Assembly (NCBI GenBank): GCA_040285745.1
Contig: JAUFOR010000005.1
Location: forward strand, 186,001 to 250,000
DNA length: 64,000 bases
Direction of reading: 5' to 3'
DNA from: Barthelona sp. PCE
Taxonomy: Eukaryota > Metamonada: BaSk clade
Position numbers and translations under genes: made by a program. The notes beneath the pieces are model-generated. The model had not been told where the DNA came from. It ran no database searches and was given only the letters and a program-made list of their open reading frames with translations. Shown in pieces: positions 36,355 to 46,172 of the stretch. Position 1 is the stretch's first letter; the number at the start of each line of letters is the position of its first letter.

Positions 36355-38238
36355 TTAGCATTTATCTATTGGATCATAGCCGCTGAACGATGTGAACATT
36401 GATGATATACTACACCCATTCAGGAATTCTGCAATATCCATATTCTTCGTCTCAATGTCATAATTGCAATTATCCTTAAAAGTCAAGATATCTAGTTTCA
36501 CTTGAAGATCTTCAACGAACGTTTCTCCAATAGCAACTCCTTGTTTGGGGGTGTATAAAGTCTTTCCCATTGGTGAGATTTCAACATATATGACTCCATC
36601 GTTGTCAAACTGTAATATCTTTTTGTGACAAACTAAAAGACCTTTATCTACAAAAATTGCATCAGGTTCAATATCATATTCAACTTCAAGCACTTTAAAA
36701 TCTCCATCCTGTTCATTATATCGTACAAAGAAAGATTTTTCCTCCCCAATATAAATGCATTCTTCAGGAAAATATGGATTATGGATTTTTGACTCATATT
36801 CATATTCAAAGTACAATTGCTTAGATGAAATTACCTCACCTGTTTCGTGACAAAGTTTATGTACCACAAGTCCACCAAAACCATCTATTCCCCATACATT
36901 GTTGCCAAACAAAGATGCGTGATTAAGCTCACTCATATAATGATTATTAACAAAGTATTTTCTCTCTCTGCAATAACACAAAAGATGATGATGATGATTA
37001 AAATGCACACTAATCTCACTACTTTCATCTGACTCAATGCTTCTCACTTCTGTGCCATTAATAAACAAATATACAATGGTGTTACATCTGGTCACATGTC
37101 TCATTGTCCATTGTCCGGTTTCTAAATCATAATATCTGGATACAGAATACAAAATACAATTTTCAAAATCTTTAGAAGAAGGATTCCATATTGATATTGA
37201 ATGATTGAAGAAATCAAATATGATTGGGTATTCTTGAATGAAATTAACCCTAGACATATTGGAACAATAGTATTTAAACAAATCATCCAATACAAAAAGA
37301 CAATTAAAGAATTTTTTGAATATCTGGAAGAAGCTAGAGCAACCAGAAACGCTGTTGTACTCTGTACAATGCAATTCACCGTTGAGTTCAACAAAACTCC
37401 ATCGGGTGCATATGACATCCGGACACAAATCATCATACAAGGGTACTAAAACCCCTTTCACATTAACAACCTCCAAGAATTGGCGGTGTGGAATGTCATA
37501 ACCTAAAGGAGTGATACGTAAGGTGTCATCTTCAACTACAAAGGTAAATAATTCAACACCTTGCTCAATAATAATATGACTATTACCTGGTGTACGATCC
37601 AGACAATATACTTGGACATCTTTCAAAGCATCAACTTCAATTACGTAAGGAATACCGTCATCAAATGAAAACTTCATGATTTGGTCATAGTCTCCCCCTG
37701 AATACAATAACACAAAAACTATTCCATCTTGAACGATGTAATCTATTGCAAAATGGTCTAAATGTGTGGTGGATACTAACCCGTAATTTTCTTCAAACAG
37801 TTCATAAATCTGAAGAGATACATCTTTTGATCTACTCACTCTTCTAAATAGAAGAAACCTTCTGTCTAGCAACCTTATGTAAGGAGCCTCGAAATAATAA
37901 TCCAAAAACATACTCTTCAGTAAAACAAATTCACTATCCACAAACTCGTACAATTCAAGCATGGTAGAATCTCCCTCATCTGAAAAATCATATACTATGC
38001 GGTAAAAGACAGTAGGTTCCAACAACGTTGGTTTCAGCATTCCAGCTGTAACAGTTGTAGCATTAACAACTACATTTTGCGATCTTTCAGTTCCTGGACC
38101 AGATATGACCTGGTGCTTGTTCGCATCAACAACGCAAATTTGCCTGTTAGACATCTCATCATGATGACTGAAAATGATTTTATCCTTGAAAGGAATAACT
38201 GTGAAGTTTTTTGCTACCCTGTGTATTGCACGTGGCAT
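36355..38238 (-). CDS. MPR-family protein B (unknown function)
   Basis: 627 residues from the ATG at 38238 (MPRAIHRVAKNF); a frame upstream is open, but the MPR start is shared with paralogs. Features in common with the next gene and with the one at 48493-50400: LLEPTVFYR (about residue 80), LLDRRFLLFRR, a CLDRTPGNSHIII block near residue 210, NPYFPEECIYIGEE near residue 515, and the tail NMDIAEFLNGCSISSMFTSF. It is beta-rich with no signal peptide or membrane segment. It is convergent with V-ATPase a (39 bases between stops) and head-to-tail with the sister gene at 38346-40193, so the pair looks like a tandem duplication that has since diverged strongly. Confidence 0.85.
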   Translation of the reverse strand: MPRAIHRVAKNFTVIPFKDKIIFSHHDEMSNRQICVVDANKHQVISGPGTERSQNVVVNATTVTAGMLKPTLLEPTVFYRIVYDFSDEGDSTMLELYEFVDSEFVLLKSMFLDYYFEAPYIRLLDRRFLLFRRVSRSKDVSLQIYELFEENYGLVSTTHLDHFAIDYIVQDGIVFVLLYSGGDYDQIMKFSFDDGIPYVIEVDALKDVQVYCLDRTPGNSHIIIEQGVELFTFVVEDDTLRITPLGYDIPHRQFLEVVNVKGVLVPLYDDLCPDVICTRWSFVELNGELHCTEYNSVSGCSSFFQIFKKFFNCLFVLDDLFKYYCSNMSRVNFIQEYPIIFDFFNHSISIWNPSSKDFENCILYSVSRYYDLETGQWTMRHVTRCNTIVYLFINGTEVRSIESDESSEISVHFNHHHHLLCYCRERKYFVNNHYMSELNHASLFGNNVWGIDGFGGLVVHKLCHETGEVISSKQLYFEYEYESKIHNPYFPEECIYIGEEKSFFVRYNEQDGDFKVLEVEYDIEPDAIFVDKGLLVCHKKILQFDNDGVIYVEISPMGKTLYTPKQGVAIGETFVEDLQVKLDILTFKDNCNYDIETKNMDIAEFLNGCSISSMFTSFSGYDPIDKC

Positions 38239-38345
38239 AGAAAATGGTTTAAAGTGCCCATCACCAAAATATTGGTGTGAAAAAAGAGAAAATTGGAGTT
38301 CAAGCGAATATAAACACAAACAATTTATTGATTACTATCATAACT

Positions 38346-40193
38346 TTATCTAACACGGCGTCTAAAGCCACCAAAAGAAGAGAATACTGATGAGATGTCG
38401 TAATTAGAAAGCACATCAATCATGCTTACAAACTCAGTTTTTCCACGAAGTTTTCCATCTTCAAACTTTATGATGCGTATAAAGACCTCAAGCCCTTTTG
38501 ACCATCGATGTTCAACCACAACACCCGGTTCAGGTGTATATAATGGACCTTTAGTGGCACGCATTTTTCTTCTAATCAATTCTTCATTATCAAAAATGTA
38601 AACACTTTTTCCGTACAACAGAACTCCTACATCAATGAAACAGGCATTATTATCACTGTGATCCACCTCAAAAACTCTAAAATCATCACTGTGCTCACTG
38701 TATTTCACAATGATGGAACGATTTAAACCTTTAAAAAATATTTCTTCAGGACAATAGGGATTATGAACATGATCACGAACTCGAATATCAAGCTGATGCT
38801 CCTTTGAATCAACTATCGCTCCAGTCTCAGAATCTAAAACATTCATAGAAAGATCACTCCCGTTTAGTATCCAACACACATCACCAACAATTTGTACATA
38901 CCTCACACGATGCTTACCTAATGTCTGACCGTTAACTATGACACCGAAATCCCTCTGTCTTCTGTATGAAACAGCGTAATGCCGACTGTTAAAGACGACA
39001 GTAATTCTTTGAGCATCATCCAGCTTAGGAAAACTTGTAGTCATTTTCTCATTGACGAACAACCTGCACATGCTTTGATCCATCGTCACATAGCCCACAT
39101 GCCACTGCCGTTCATCGATATTGTAAAACTCAAAAGCTCTTTGTAGCTTTTGATCCGCAAAAGCACTAGAAGGACTGCATATACCTAAAGAATGCTTATA
39201 ATAGTCAACAATCACTGGAAATTCTTGTTGCAAAACTGAAAATCTATCCTGAGGCATTGGTGCAGTATTCTTGTTCAATATAAACAAACAATCTGAATAA
39301 TGTTTGAAAACTTGAAAAAATGTGGTAACAAAGCTATCGTAATCGTAATGTACGTTATATACATTACCATCCAACAATAAAAAGTTCCTAGCCTTGCAAT
39401 AAATATGTGGAAAATCATCACTATCGAAAGGATGAGGAACAAAAACATCTAAAATTATAGCGACATCATTCATTGATTCTCTATGCATAATCTTTTCACA
39501 AGGTTTCCAGATAACATCTTCGTTATCAACTGAACATGTGTATAATTCATCGTCTCGTTCAAATAAAAAGCGATTATTTCCAGGGGTACGATCACATGCA
39601 ACTGCAACAAAACCGCTCAATGGATGATCTTTAATAAGCGTCGGTATTCCATTTATAAATACAAACACCATATTAATCTCGTAACCAGAGCCGTTGTGGT
39701 AAAATATATATGCAACATCATCCTGAACAAGAAATCTAAGAGCATGATTAAAGATATAAGTATAAATGACTTCTTTGTTATACAAATCATAGACATAAAA
39801 AGCTTTTTCGTGATTAGGAGCTGGGCCCGTTCTCAATAAAAATCTTCTATTCAACAGTTTTACCCTTCTGAATGATAGATGATATTCATTAACGATAAAA
39901 AATTCCCCCTCAAAATACTCAAAAACCTCAATCAAAGACCCCACATTGTTATTTTCGGTATCTGCGGTCTCCCTGAAGAAGAAATTAGGTTCCAACAATG
40001 TCGGTGTTAAAATTCCATATTCTCTACCCAAATCTTCATCTACTTCTGGACCATTAATGACTAATGTCTCGTTTTTATAAATAATACACACGTTCCTTGT
40101 GTTTAAATCTTCATTAGTAGAAGAAACGGCGAGATTATCTCCTACTGGGGTAAGTATGAAGTTTTTTGATACTTTGGAAACATTTCTTGGCAT
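38346..40193 (-). CDS. MPR-family protein C (unknown function)
   Basis: 615 residues from the ATG at 40193 (MPRNVSKVSKNFILTP). It is closest in layout to the neighbour at 36355-38238: LLEPNFFFRE, LLNRRFLLR, ACDRTPGNNRFLFERD, NPYCPEEIFFKG, and the tail FVSMIDVLSNYDISSVFSSF followed by a short basic end (RRRVR). The (D/K)-(R/K)-TPG-(N/D) block is the best conserved interior signature of the group. It is beta-rich and probably cytosolic. Its start lies 70 bases from the stop of the FYVE gene on the same strand. Confidence 0.85.
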   Translation of the reverse strand: MPRNVSKVSKNFILTPVGDNLAVSSTNEDLNTRNVCIIYKNETLVINGPEVDEDLGREYGILTPTLLEPNFFFRETADTENNNVGSLIEVFEYFEGEFFIVNEYHLSFRRVKLLNRRFLLRTGPAPNHEKAFYVYDLYNKEVIYTYIFNHALRFLVQDDVAYIFYHNGSGYEINMVFVFINGIPTLIKDHPLSGFVAVACDRTPGNNRFLFERDDELYTCSVDNEDVIWKPCEKIMHRESMNDVAIILDVFVPHPFDSDDFPHIYCKARNFLLLDGNVYNVHYDYDSFVTTFFQVFKHYSDCLFILNKNTAPMPQDRFSVLQQEFPVIVDYYKHSLGICSPSSAFADQKLQRAFEFYNIDERQWHVGYVTMDQSMCRLFVNEKMTTSFPKLDDAQRITVVFNSRHYAVSYRRQRDFGVIVNGQTLGKHRVRYVQIVGDVCWILNGSDLSMNVLDSETGAIVDSKEHQLDIRVRDHVHNPYCPEEIFFKGLNRSIIVKYSEHSDDFRVFEVDHSDNNACFIDVGVLLYGKSVYIFDNEELIRRKMRATKGPLYTPEPGVVVEHRWSKGLEVFIRIIKFEDGKLRGKTEFVSMIDVLSNYDISSVFSSFGGFRRRVR

Positions 40194-40263
40194 TTCAAAT
40201 AGAATAAATAGCCTGTAACTGTTTAACAAAACAGAAAAGGAAAGAAAATCAAAACTATTTACA

Positions 40264-41154
40264 CTAATCAAAAAACCTGCGATTTGCCTCCTTTTCCATG
40301 CGCTTCATACGGTCCTTTAAGAAGCGCATTATGGCCTTCAGACGCAACTCACCCACTGTCCAATGCTGTAACATCTTTTTTCTTAAATTATTAACAATAA
40401 GACTTGGTAAATCTCCTTCAAGTAACAACCGAACCTTTCTTAGTGACTCTATATCAGAAGAAAACCGAGCTATGTACTGATTGATGGATTCTATTGCACC
40501 TAAAATATGTGATTCAGATGCATTGGGGACAAACTGAGTTTGTGGAAATATATCCTTTTCGGAAAACAACTCCATATTAACAAAGAAGGGATTGTTCACC
40601 AAGGATTCGTGTGTCATCGTCGTGTGTACCGAGAATGACGGAATGATAAACTCAGTTTCACTAATAAACAAATTTTTCACTTTAACACCATAGAAACTTG
40701 CCAACTCAACAACCTTCTGATCCAGGTTATGTAGGATAGCTGATGCGCTAAATGCTTTCGACAGTATCCGCTTATGGGCCAGATCTAACGTTTCCTGTTC
40801 AGTTGTTGGAGACAAATCCTCTAGAGAGCAAGTTTTTAGGACAACATCACATGTATTGCATATTTGGATCTGCTCTCTGTCGTTAATTTGATGTATCAGA
40901 CGACATGAAATGCAGCAAACACGTCCGCAAAGCTGACAATGAAAATAGCTTTTTAATTCAACCTGATTCGTGTTACACGATGCACATCTGCGCCCTGGAG
41001 TAAACGGTTCCCAGTGCGTCCTCTGAGCAACAGAAGCCCCATACTTTTCAAAAGAGCGAAGTGTTTCAAAAATTGTATCAGTATATGGAACGGAAAACGA
41101 ATCCCTGATGTCCTGAAACCTCCTTGTGCAATCAATAACCGTGGGAAGATCCAT
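40264..41154 (-). CDS. FYVE-type zinc finger protein, Rabenosyn-like
   Basis: 296 residues. A FYVE-like finger lies at about residues 48-100: WEPFTPGRRCASC, then FHCQLCGRVCCISC, then ICNTC, giving eight Cys in four pairs. The basic R(R/K)HHCR patch that contacts PI3P in classical FYVE domains reads YFHCQLCG here, so lipid binding may be weak or lost. The rest is helical, ending in a basic coiled-coil-like segment (LKAIMRFLKDRMKRMEKEAN). A FYVE finger near the N-terminus plus helical tail recalls Rabenosyn/Vac1 endosomal tethers, but this is family-level inference. It is divergent from the RBM42-like gene. Confidence 0.7.
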   Translation of the reverse strand: MDLPTVIDCTRRFQDIRDSFSVPYTDTIFETLRSFEKYGASVAQRTHWEPFTPGRRCASCNTNQVELKSYFHCQLCGRVCCISCRLIHQINDREQIQICNTCDVVLKTCSLEDLSPTTEQETLDLAHKRILSKAFSASAILHNLDQKVVELASFYGVKVKNLFISETEFIIPSFSVHTTMTHESLVNNPFFVNMELFSEKDIFPQTQFVPNASESHILGAIESINQYIARFSSDIESLRKVRLLLEGDLPSLIVNNLRKKMLQHWTVGELRLKAIMRFLKDRMKRMEKEANRRFFD

Positions 41155-41220
41155 GAAAGAAAGTGAATGAGGGAAATAAAGACGTTAACGAATAATTCAC
41201 CATTTTCATCTTATGGGTGC

Positions 41221-41883
41221 ATGAATTTAAAGAAACGAACCGCATCCACAACACAGGCGGATGCTCTAGCCGCGTTTGAGGCCTTTGAAAAGGATCTTGA
41301 GGGCTTTTTAATCCCCGAAACTGAACCCGCTCCTTCTGAGCAACCCAAGAAAGTGCAGTGCATAAAGGATGAACGTGTGCCTGACACGATTCTCCAAACC
41401 GCAAAAGTAACACGAAGAAGCTTTAAACGACGAGCACCAAAGGAAAAAAATCAGCAAGAAACCTCATCTTTACTGCCAGACTTTGTTGTTCCTAAGAAGG
41501 CACTTCGTACAATTAAACAGGGCACTGCAAAAAGCCTGCTTCGTTCAGATGATGCTGGTAAACTGTGGCGTGACGATAAAATCACACAATTTGCTCAAAA
41601 TGATTATCGTTTACAAGTCACTGATATTCCACCTCGTACAACAGATGAAGAGCTCACAAAGGTATTCACAGATGTTCTTAAAAGTGTTTTACTTTGCCGT
41701 GTAATCCCTCCACGAAGAAACAATGCCAGAGCTACTTATGGTTTTGTAAGTCTTTTTGATCCCATAGATTATCTTTATGCACTGGAAAACCAGCAATTGT
41801 TTAGCATCCGTGGACGTTTTCTTCGGTTAAAGCAATCTAAATGGAAAAATAGAACTCATTACGTTGATCCTAAAGAGCAATAG
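41221..41883 (+). CDS. RBM42-like RRM protein
   Basis: 220 residues from the ATG at 41221 (MNLKKRTAS). An ATG at 41167 is also in frame, but it would leave only 12 bases to the divergent FYVE gene. A single C-terminal RRM (about residues 125-210) is preceded by the KLWRDDKITQFAQNDYRLQV block, which matches the W-x-D-x-x-L-x-x-(W/F)-x-x-(D/N)-D-(F/Y)-R lead of RBM42. The RNP1 strand is YGFVSLFDP and the domain ends RLKQSKWKNR, like RBM42's K-S-x-W-K-D/N-R. RBM42 is associated with the U4/U6.U5 tri-snRNP, which fits an organism that keeps spliceosomal introns. Confidence 0.82.
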   Translation: MNLKKRTASTTQADALAAFEAFEKDLEGFLIPETEPAPSEQPKKVQCIKDERVPDTILQTAKVTRRSFKRRAPKEKNQQETSSLLPDFVVPKKALRTIKQGTAKSLLRSDDAGKLWRDDKITQFAQNDYRLQVTDIPPRTTDEELTKVFTDVLKSVLLCRVIPPRRNNARATYGFVSLFDPIDYLYALENQQLFSIRGRFLRLKQSKWKNRTHYVDPKEQ

Positions 41884-41952
41884 AATAAATGGAAAAAACA
41901 GAAAATGGAAAAAAAGATGGTTTTATTTGATTTGAATCTAAATTGTAAATGA

Positions 41953-43718
41953 TTAAAGATCAGAAGCCTTCCTCTTGCGATCCTTCTTAGGTGTCTTCTC
42001 CTTCTTCTTCTTCTTCTTCTTCTTCTTGGGAGTTTCACCATCGACTTCACCTTCCTTGTCCTTCTTCTTCTTTTTCTTCTTCTTCTTGGGTGTTTCACCT
42101 TCAACTTCGGCATCCTTATCCTTCTTTTTCTTCTTCTTCTTCTTTTTAGGAGTTTCAGCAATTGCTTCCATCTCATCTTCAGCCTTAGGTTCAGCCTTAG
42201 GTTCAGCCTTAGGTTCAGCCTTAGGTTCTTCCACAACAGGTACGGCTTCCATAACAAGATCTGCGTCTTCCTTATCAGAAACGACTTCAGTGGTAACCAT
42301 CTCAATCTCTTGTTCTTCTTCGTACTTCTGCAACTTGCGAATAACGTCCTTCATTACAACGTCAGCTTGACGAGGCTTCTTACCGGTGTTAAGGAAATCC
42401 ACACGATCCTGTGCGAGCTCAGCAAGGCCCTCACCGTAAATTCGGTTGGGTTTCTTAGCGAAGAAATCGTAGCGAGCAGCCTTAACGATCTGGTTAGCCA
42501 TGAAACGTGACATGCGCCCCTTATCCTTCTTGGAAACGGCAACAACATGAGGCTCGTTGTAGATGGTACCGTGCTTGGGAGTGGGACGCTTCTTCTTGAT
42601 AGCCTTGAAGAGAGCACCTTCAGCACCCAATATCTGTGCAGTGGAAGCAGGAAGTTTAGAAAGGTTACCGAGGGAACCAACCTTAGCAATCATACGAGCG
42701 CCTGTGAGCTCACCACCAACAGCAGAGATTGAAGGAGCAACTGTGTTCATCTTATCGCAGAGATACTCCTTATCGATATCCTTAAACGAGATGATGTCAA
42801 CGACAACCTCAGCAAACGTCATGCATGCCTCCAGGTCAACTTCGTTGTATGTGACACCCTTAGAAAAGGCAGCCTTCTGGTAAATATCCTCGACGACATC
42901 GTTGTCACCAACAATTGCGAGAATCTCGCTGAATCTTTCTTCGTTCTCCTTCTCTTCGACAAAGCGGGCACGGTCGTTGATAGCGAGCGTGAGCCTGGCG
43001 TACTGAAGAGGGTGTGTGACGATATCAGATAATTCAGGGAAACAGGCACCATACCACTCCTTGAGTCGCATAAGAGCTGTGTTGGTGTCCTTATCGAGCT
43101 GATCATATGATGAGATGGAATGAAGGATCATAGTTGATGAACGGTTAGGGTTGAATGACACAATAGAACGAGAATAACTGTGAGCAGAAGCAACATACGA
43201 TTCCTTCATAGATACTTTGTTGAGGTCACCCAGCAGCTTTCTGGAGTGAGTACGGAGACCACGCATGACCTGTAAAACAGATGAATCGGAACGTGTTCCG
43301 ATGTTAAAGTGCTCCGACAGTGTAAGCCCTATTTTTGAATCTTGGACCCCCAGAACATACTTCTTACGCTTCCTCTGAGCCTTTTCAAGTGGGAAAGCGG
43401 TTTCTATAAGAGATTGCAGTGCAGGAGTAACAGTAGTGCCGGATGCAAGAGCTTCGAGATTTTCCAATACTTCAGCAGGTGAGTTGAAAGGATAAAAGTG
43501 CTTGAGCTTGACTAATTCTGCGAAACGACCGATCTCATCACAAGCTTTCTGAAATTCTGGCAAATTATCGCTCAGTTCGTCAAAATTCTTGATCTCCCAA
43601 AGACTTAACCCCGAAGAGTTTTCAAAGAGTGCATATAAACGCTAAAAGTTAGTTAAAACATCGAGCAACACGTAACCTCTACATGACTTCCCCAAAGATT
43701 CAATTGCTTGTAGATCAT
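41953..43718 (-). CDS. NOP56: Nop56, box C/D snoRNP core protein, spliced
   Basis: The main exon is 41953-43641. It includes the family start RLYALFENSSGLSLWEIK, the NOSIC region (HSYSRSIVSFNPNR, DQLDKDTNTALMRLKEWYG) and the Nop domain (APSISAVGGELTGARMIAK, ASTAQILGAEGALFKAIKKK). FLNTGKKPRQADVVMKDVI favours Nop56 over Nop58. The C-terminus has four KAEP repeats and three TPKKKKKKKKK blocks. No ATG lies in the main exon before RLYALFE, and a splice acceptor (ACTAACTTTTAG) abuts it. The best exon 1 is 43683-43718 (12 codons, MIYKQLNLWGSH). A donor six bases further in (GTTACG) would also keep the frame, and an ATG-only exon at 43766-43768 is a weaker option. Confidence 0.9.
43642..43682 (-). 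other. Probable 41-bp intron in Nop56
   Basis: Reading minus, it begins GTAGAG and ends ACTAACTTTTAG, immediately before the Arg codon of RLYALFE. The acceptor is strong because it matches the other two introns and sits where the Nop56 homology begins. The donor is less certain: GTTACG at 43676 would give a 35-base intron in the same phase. Confidence 0.65.
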
Positions 43719-43842
43719 AAGTACCTGAGCGCCAGGTAAGGTGGTTGTGCGAAAGTTTAATATACCATTTGTTTAATAGAGTGAACTTAGAGAAAACAAG
43801 TTGTTTCAGTTCTTCTTCCCTTTTTTTACTTGCCCAGTCACA

Positions 43843-44283
43843 ATGAGTTCCGATTTAACAACCAGTCATTACTTTATTGTCTACTCAGCATACATGAATA
43901 AGGCAATTCCAGACATTGATGGTATAGCCATTCCTACACGACGAAAAAAGCACGGTAGGCGCCTTGCAATGAAGGATTGCATCATCATGCCAACAGCAGA
44001 AGAAATGGCAATTGCAAGCGAACAGTTGGGTTTCAATGCTATCGCTGAACCCGATAAAATCTATCCTAGAGGATACATGCAGGTGGGTAGGATTCGTGTA
44101 GAGTTGGCTGATAAGAATGGTAACTTTATTCATCCAGAAATCAGATCAACAACACAGCTTATGCGAGCAATCAAACCATTGATTAAAGTTCAACGTGATG
44201 AAATAGCCATCCAGAAGGCTGATGAGCGCCGTGCACGTGCCATTAAGAGAGAAAAGAAGCGTCAAAAGAAAAGGAGGCGTTAA
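43843..44283 (+). CDS. SRP19: Signal recognition particle 19 kDa protein
   Basis: 146 residues from the ATG at 43843 (MSSDLTTSHYFIVYSAYMN). The SRP19 fold is recognised by FIVYSAYMN, the GRRLAMKDCI strand, PTAEEMAIASEQLGFNAIAE, the PRGYMQVGRIRVEL hairpin and a very basic tail (KREKKRQKKRRR). SRP19 binds helices 6 and 8 of SRP RNA and prepares the site for SRP54, so an SRP RNA must exist elsewhere in the genome. It is divergent from Nop56 with about 125 bases between start codons. Confidence 0.88.
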   Translation: MSSDLTTSHYFIVYSAYMNKAIPDIDGIAIPTRRKKHGRRLAMKDCIIMPTAEEMAIASEQLGFNAIAEPDKIYPRGYMQVGRIRVELADKNGNFIHPEIRSTTQLMRAIKPLIKVQRDEIAIQKADERRARAIKREKKRQKKRRR

Positions 44284-44339
44284 AAAAAAGAAAAACTCAG
44301 TAAATAGCAACGATATTTATTAATTCATTTTATCCAATA

Positions 44340-45512
44340 TCACCACTGACATGTTGGCTCGTCTACCCATTCTCTGGGCGCAAATTCTTGAGTTGCGAAA
44401 TACAAATCATCTTCATCATCATCTTCCTCTTCTTCCTCTGAATCTGCTATAGATGGGATATTTGACGTTAAATTAAGAGCTTGTTGGGGTGGAGCAAGGT
44501 CTTCTGCAGTTATACAACCATTAAAAAATGCTCCAATAAAATCTTCCGCGCTATTGTTATACTTTGCCAATAACTCCACAAGAACCTCCTCTTCCACTTC
44601 CAATGATAAAGAAGAGCGAACAAACTGTATTGTATCTTCAGTTGGCTTCTCGATTGGTTCCTCTGTTAGTGACTGGAATGAAACTTTGACTTCTTGGGCT
44701 GCCTTCTGAGACGCTGAAAGCTCTGATACCAGTTCGTCCAGTAAAGGATGTGATGGAAACGCGTACTGCTGAGTCAAATCCGATAATATATTGCGATATT
44801 CAGGTGCTATCCTCACAAAATTAAGCAAAAAGATAATGAAACAGCTCAAAACCTCGGCTGATAACGATACTTTAATTGGAATCTCAAGAAACTTCGAAAA
44901 AGAAAGAAAGAATTCCTCACATTCAAGCATAGTAAGAAGCATTCGCTTCAAACTAGGTATTTCCTGGTCTTTGATGGGACTACATGCTCCCAATAGCTGT
45001 CCTAGGTAATAAAAGCTGAAAAATAATGATGAATCAAGCATTGAGGGAGAGATCTGTAACTGCTTCTCTTCAAATTGAAATATACGACAATACGCATTCA
45101 ACAGAAGGTTTACCGCCACACAGTGTAGCGTATGAATATTTGTGCGCTCCTTACTACCCTTCACAGCAAAAATATAATTTTTTGGACACATTTGTAAGAA
45201 AGTAAGTGCTGAATTTCGAAATGATGTGTCAAAAAGAAATGTTGACACAAAGAGGTGAAAGTCTAACTCAAGCAACCGCCTTAAACTAGCCACAAATCTG
45301 ATGTAAAAATCTATTGTTAGATTACTAGGCACCGGCCAGTCAAGCTTCTGTCTGAATTGAAGGCCGATTCGTGCCTTGCGCAATTTGGCCGTTTTATGAT
45401 CAACAAATGGAAGATCAATGTCGTTTAAGAAATACTGATCCAAACTTAGGGCCCTGTTCATCTCAATAGCCTGTTGCTGTCGCAATCGTGCTATTCTCTC
45501 TGTTACTGCCAT
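44340..45512 (-). CDS. Helical protein with possible CUE-like region
   Basis: 390 residues from the ATG at 45512 (MAVTERIARLRQQQ); upstream codons are open only with GTG. The first ~280 residues are helical (FYIRFVASLRRLLELDFHLF). A ~40-residue segment near residue 315 (LEVEEEVLVELLAKYNNSAE, then FIGAFFNGC) looks like a CUE/UBA-type three-helix ubiquitin-binding domain. An acidic run (SEEEEEDDDEDDLYF) precedes the C-terminus. The combination recalls ASCC2, the ubiquitin-binding subunit of the ASCC complex, but similarity is not strong enough to name it. Confidence 0.55.
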   Translation of the reverse strand: MAVTERIARLRQQQAIEMNRALSLDQYFLNDIDLPFVDHKTAKLRKARIGLQFRQKLDWPVPSNLTIDFYIRFVASLRRLLELDFHLFVSTFLFDTSFRNSALTFLQMCPKNYIFAVKGSKERTNIHTLHCVAVNLLLNAYCRIFQFEEKQLQISPSMLDSSLFFSFYYLGQLLGACSPIKDQEIPSLKRMLLTMLECEEFFLSFSKFLEIPIKVSLSAEVLSCFIIFLLNFVRIAPEYRNILSDLTQQYAFPSHPLLDELVSELSASQKAAQEVKVSFQSLTEEPIEKPTEDTIQFVRSSLSLEVEEEVLVELLAKYNNSAEDFIGAFFNGCITAEDLAPPQQALNLTSNIPSIADSEEEEEDDDEDDLYFATQEFAPREWVDEPTCQW

Positions 45513-46172
45513 TTGCAAGTCTTCAAATATGAAATGAGTGTTTATAAGTAAAACAGAAGCCACTAGTTTGGGATCTTTACATACCTGTCAATTTCATTAT
45601 TTAATCCCATGGCTAAAATAATTAGTGTGTGAAATATGACTGGAAAAAATATTAGAATTGGAAAATAACAATATTATTTCATTTCATGCTGGATAGATAA
45701 TTCACAAGCACTAAAAGCTTCTAAGACACGTTATATTATGAAAGAAATTCAATAACAGATACTGAAGAGCTAAACAATAAAGCAGGTTAGTATTGTAGCT
45801 TTGAAAACACTATTTCATACATAATTAGGCTGTGTTACAATAATATATTAACCACAGTATTTTATAATAATACATTAAGCTTTCATAAACACAATATGCG
45901 ATTTCTTCTCTATCTACTAGTATATGCACAATATTTTTGTTGGTGATGGGTATTTTATCTTCACCAAATGATAAAAATCTTGAAAAACATACATATGTGC
46001 TGTATTTCAATCCTTCATTAGAGCAGGTGAATTAGCAATCTTTTTTCAATAATATGTTTTTCACACAGTGATATTCACTTCACTTATTAGTCGATTGTTG
46101 TAGGTAAAAACCCCAAGAATAGACAAAAATGTGTTTTGCCATTTATATCCTCTTACTCCACTGTATTTATCA
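45513..46172. other. Intergenic, no supported gene
   Basis: 660 AT-rich bases between the divergent CUE-like and SSU72 genes. I found no conserved frame, tRNA signature or tandem repeat; a 61-codon minus-strand frame at 45825-46010 has no family features. Confidence 0.5.

Noticed and set aside
41859-42305. Arg/Lys/Leu-rich minus-strand frame of ~150 codons
   Set aside because: It is the shadow of the Lys-rich Nop56 tail read in another register.
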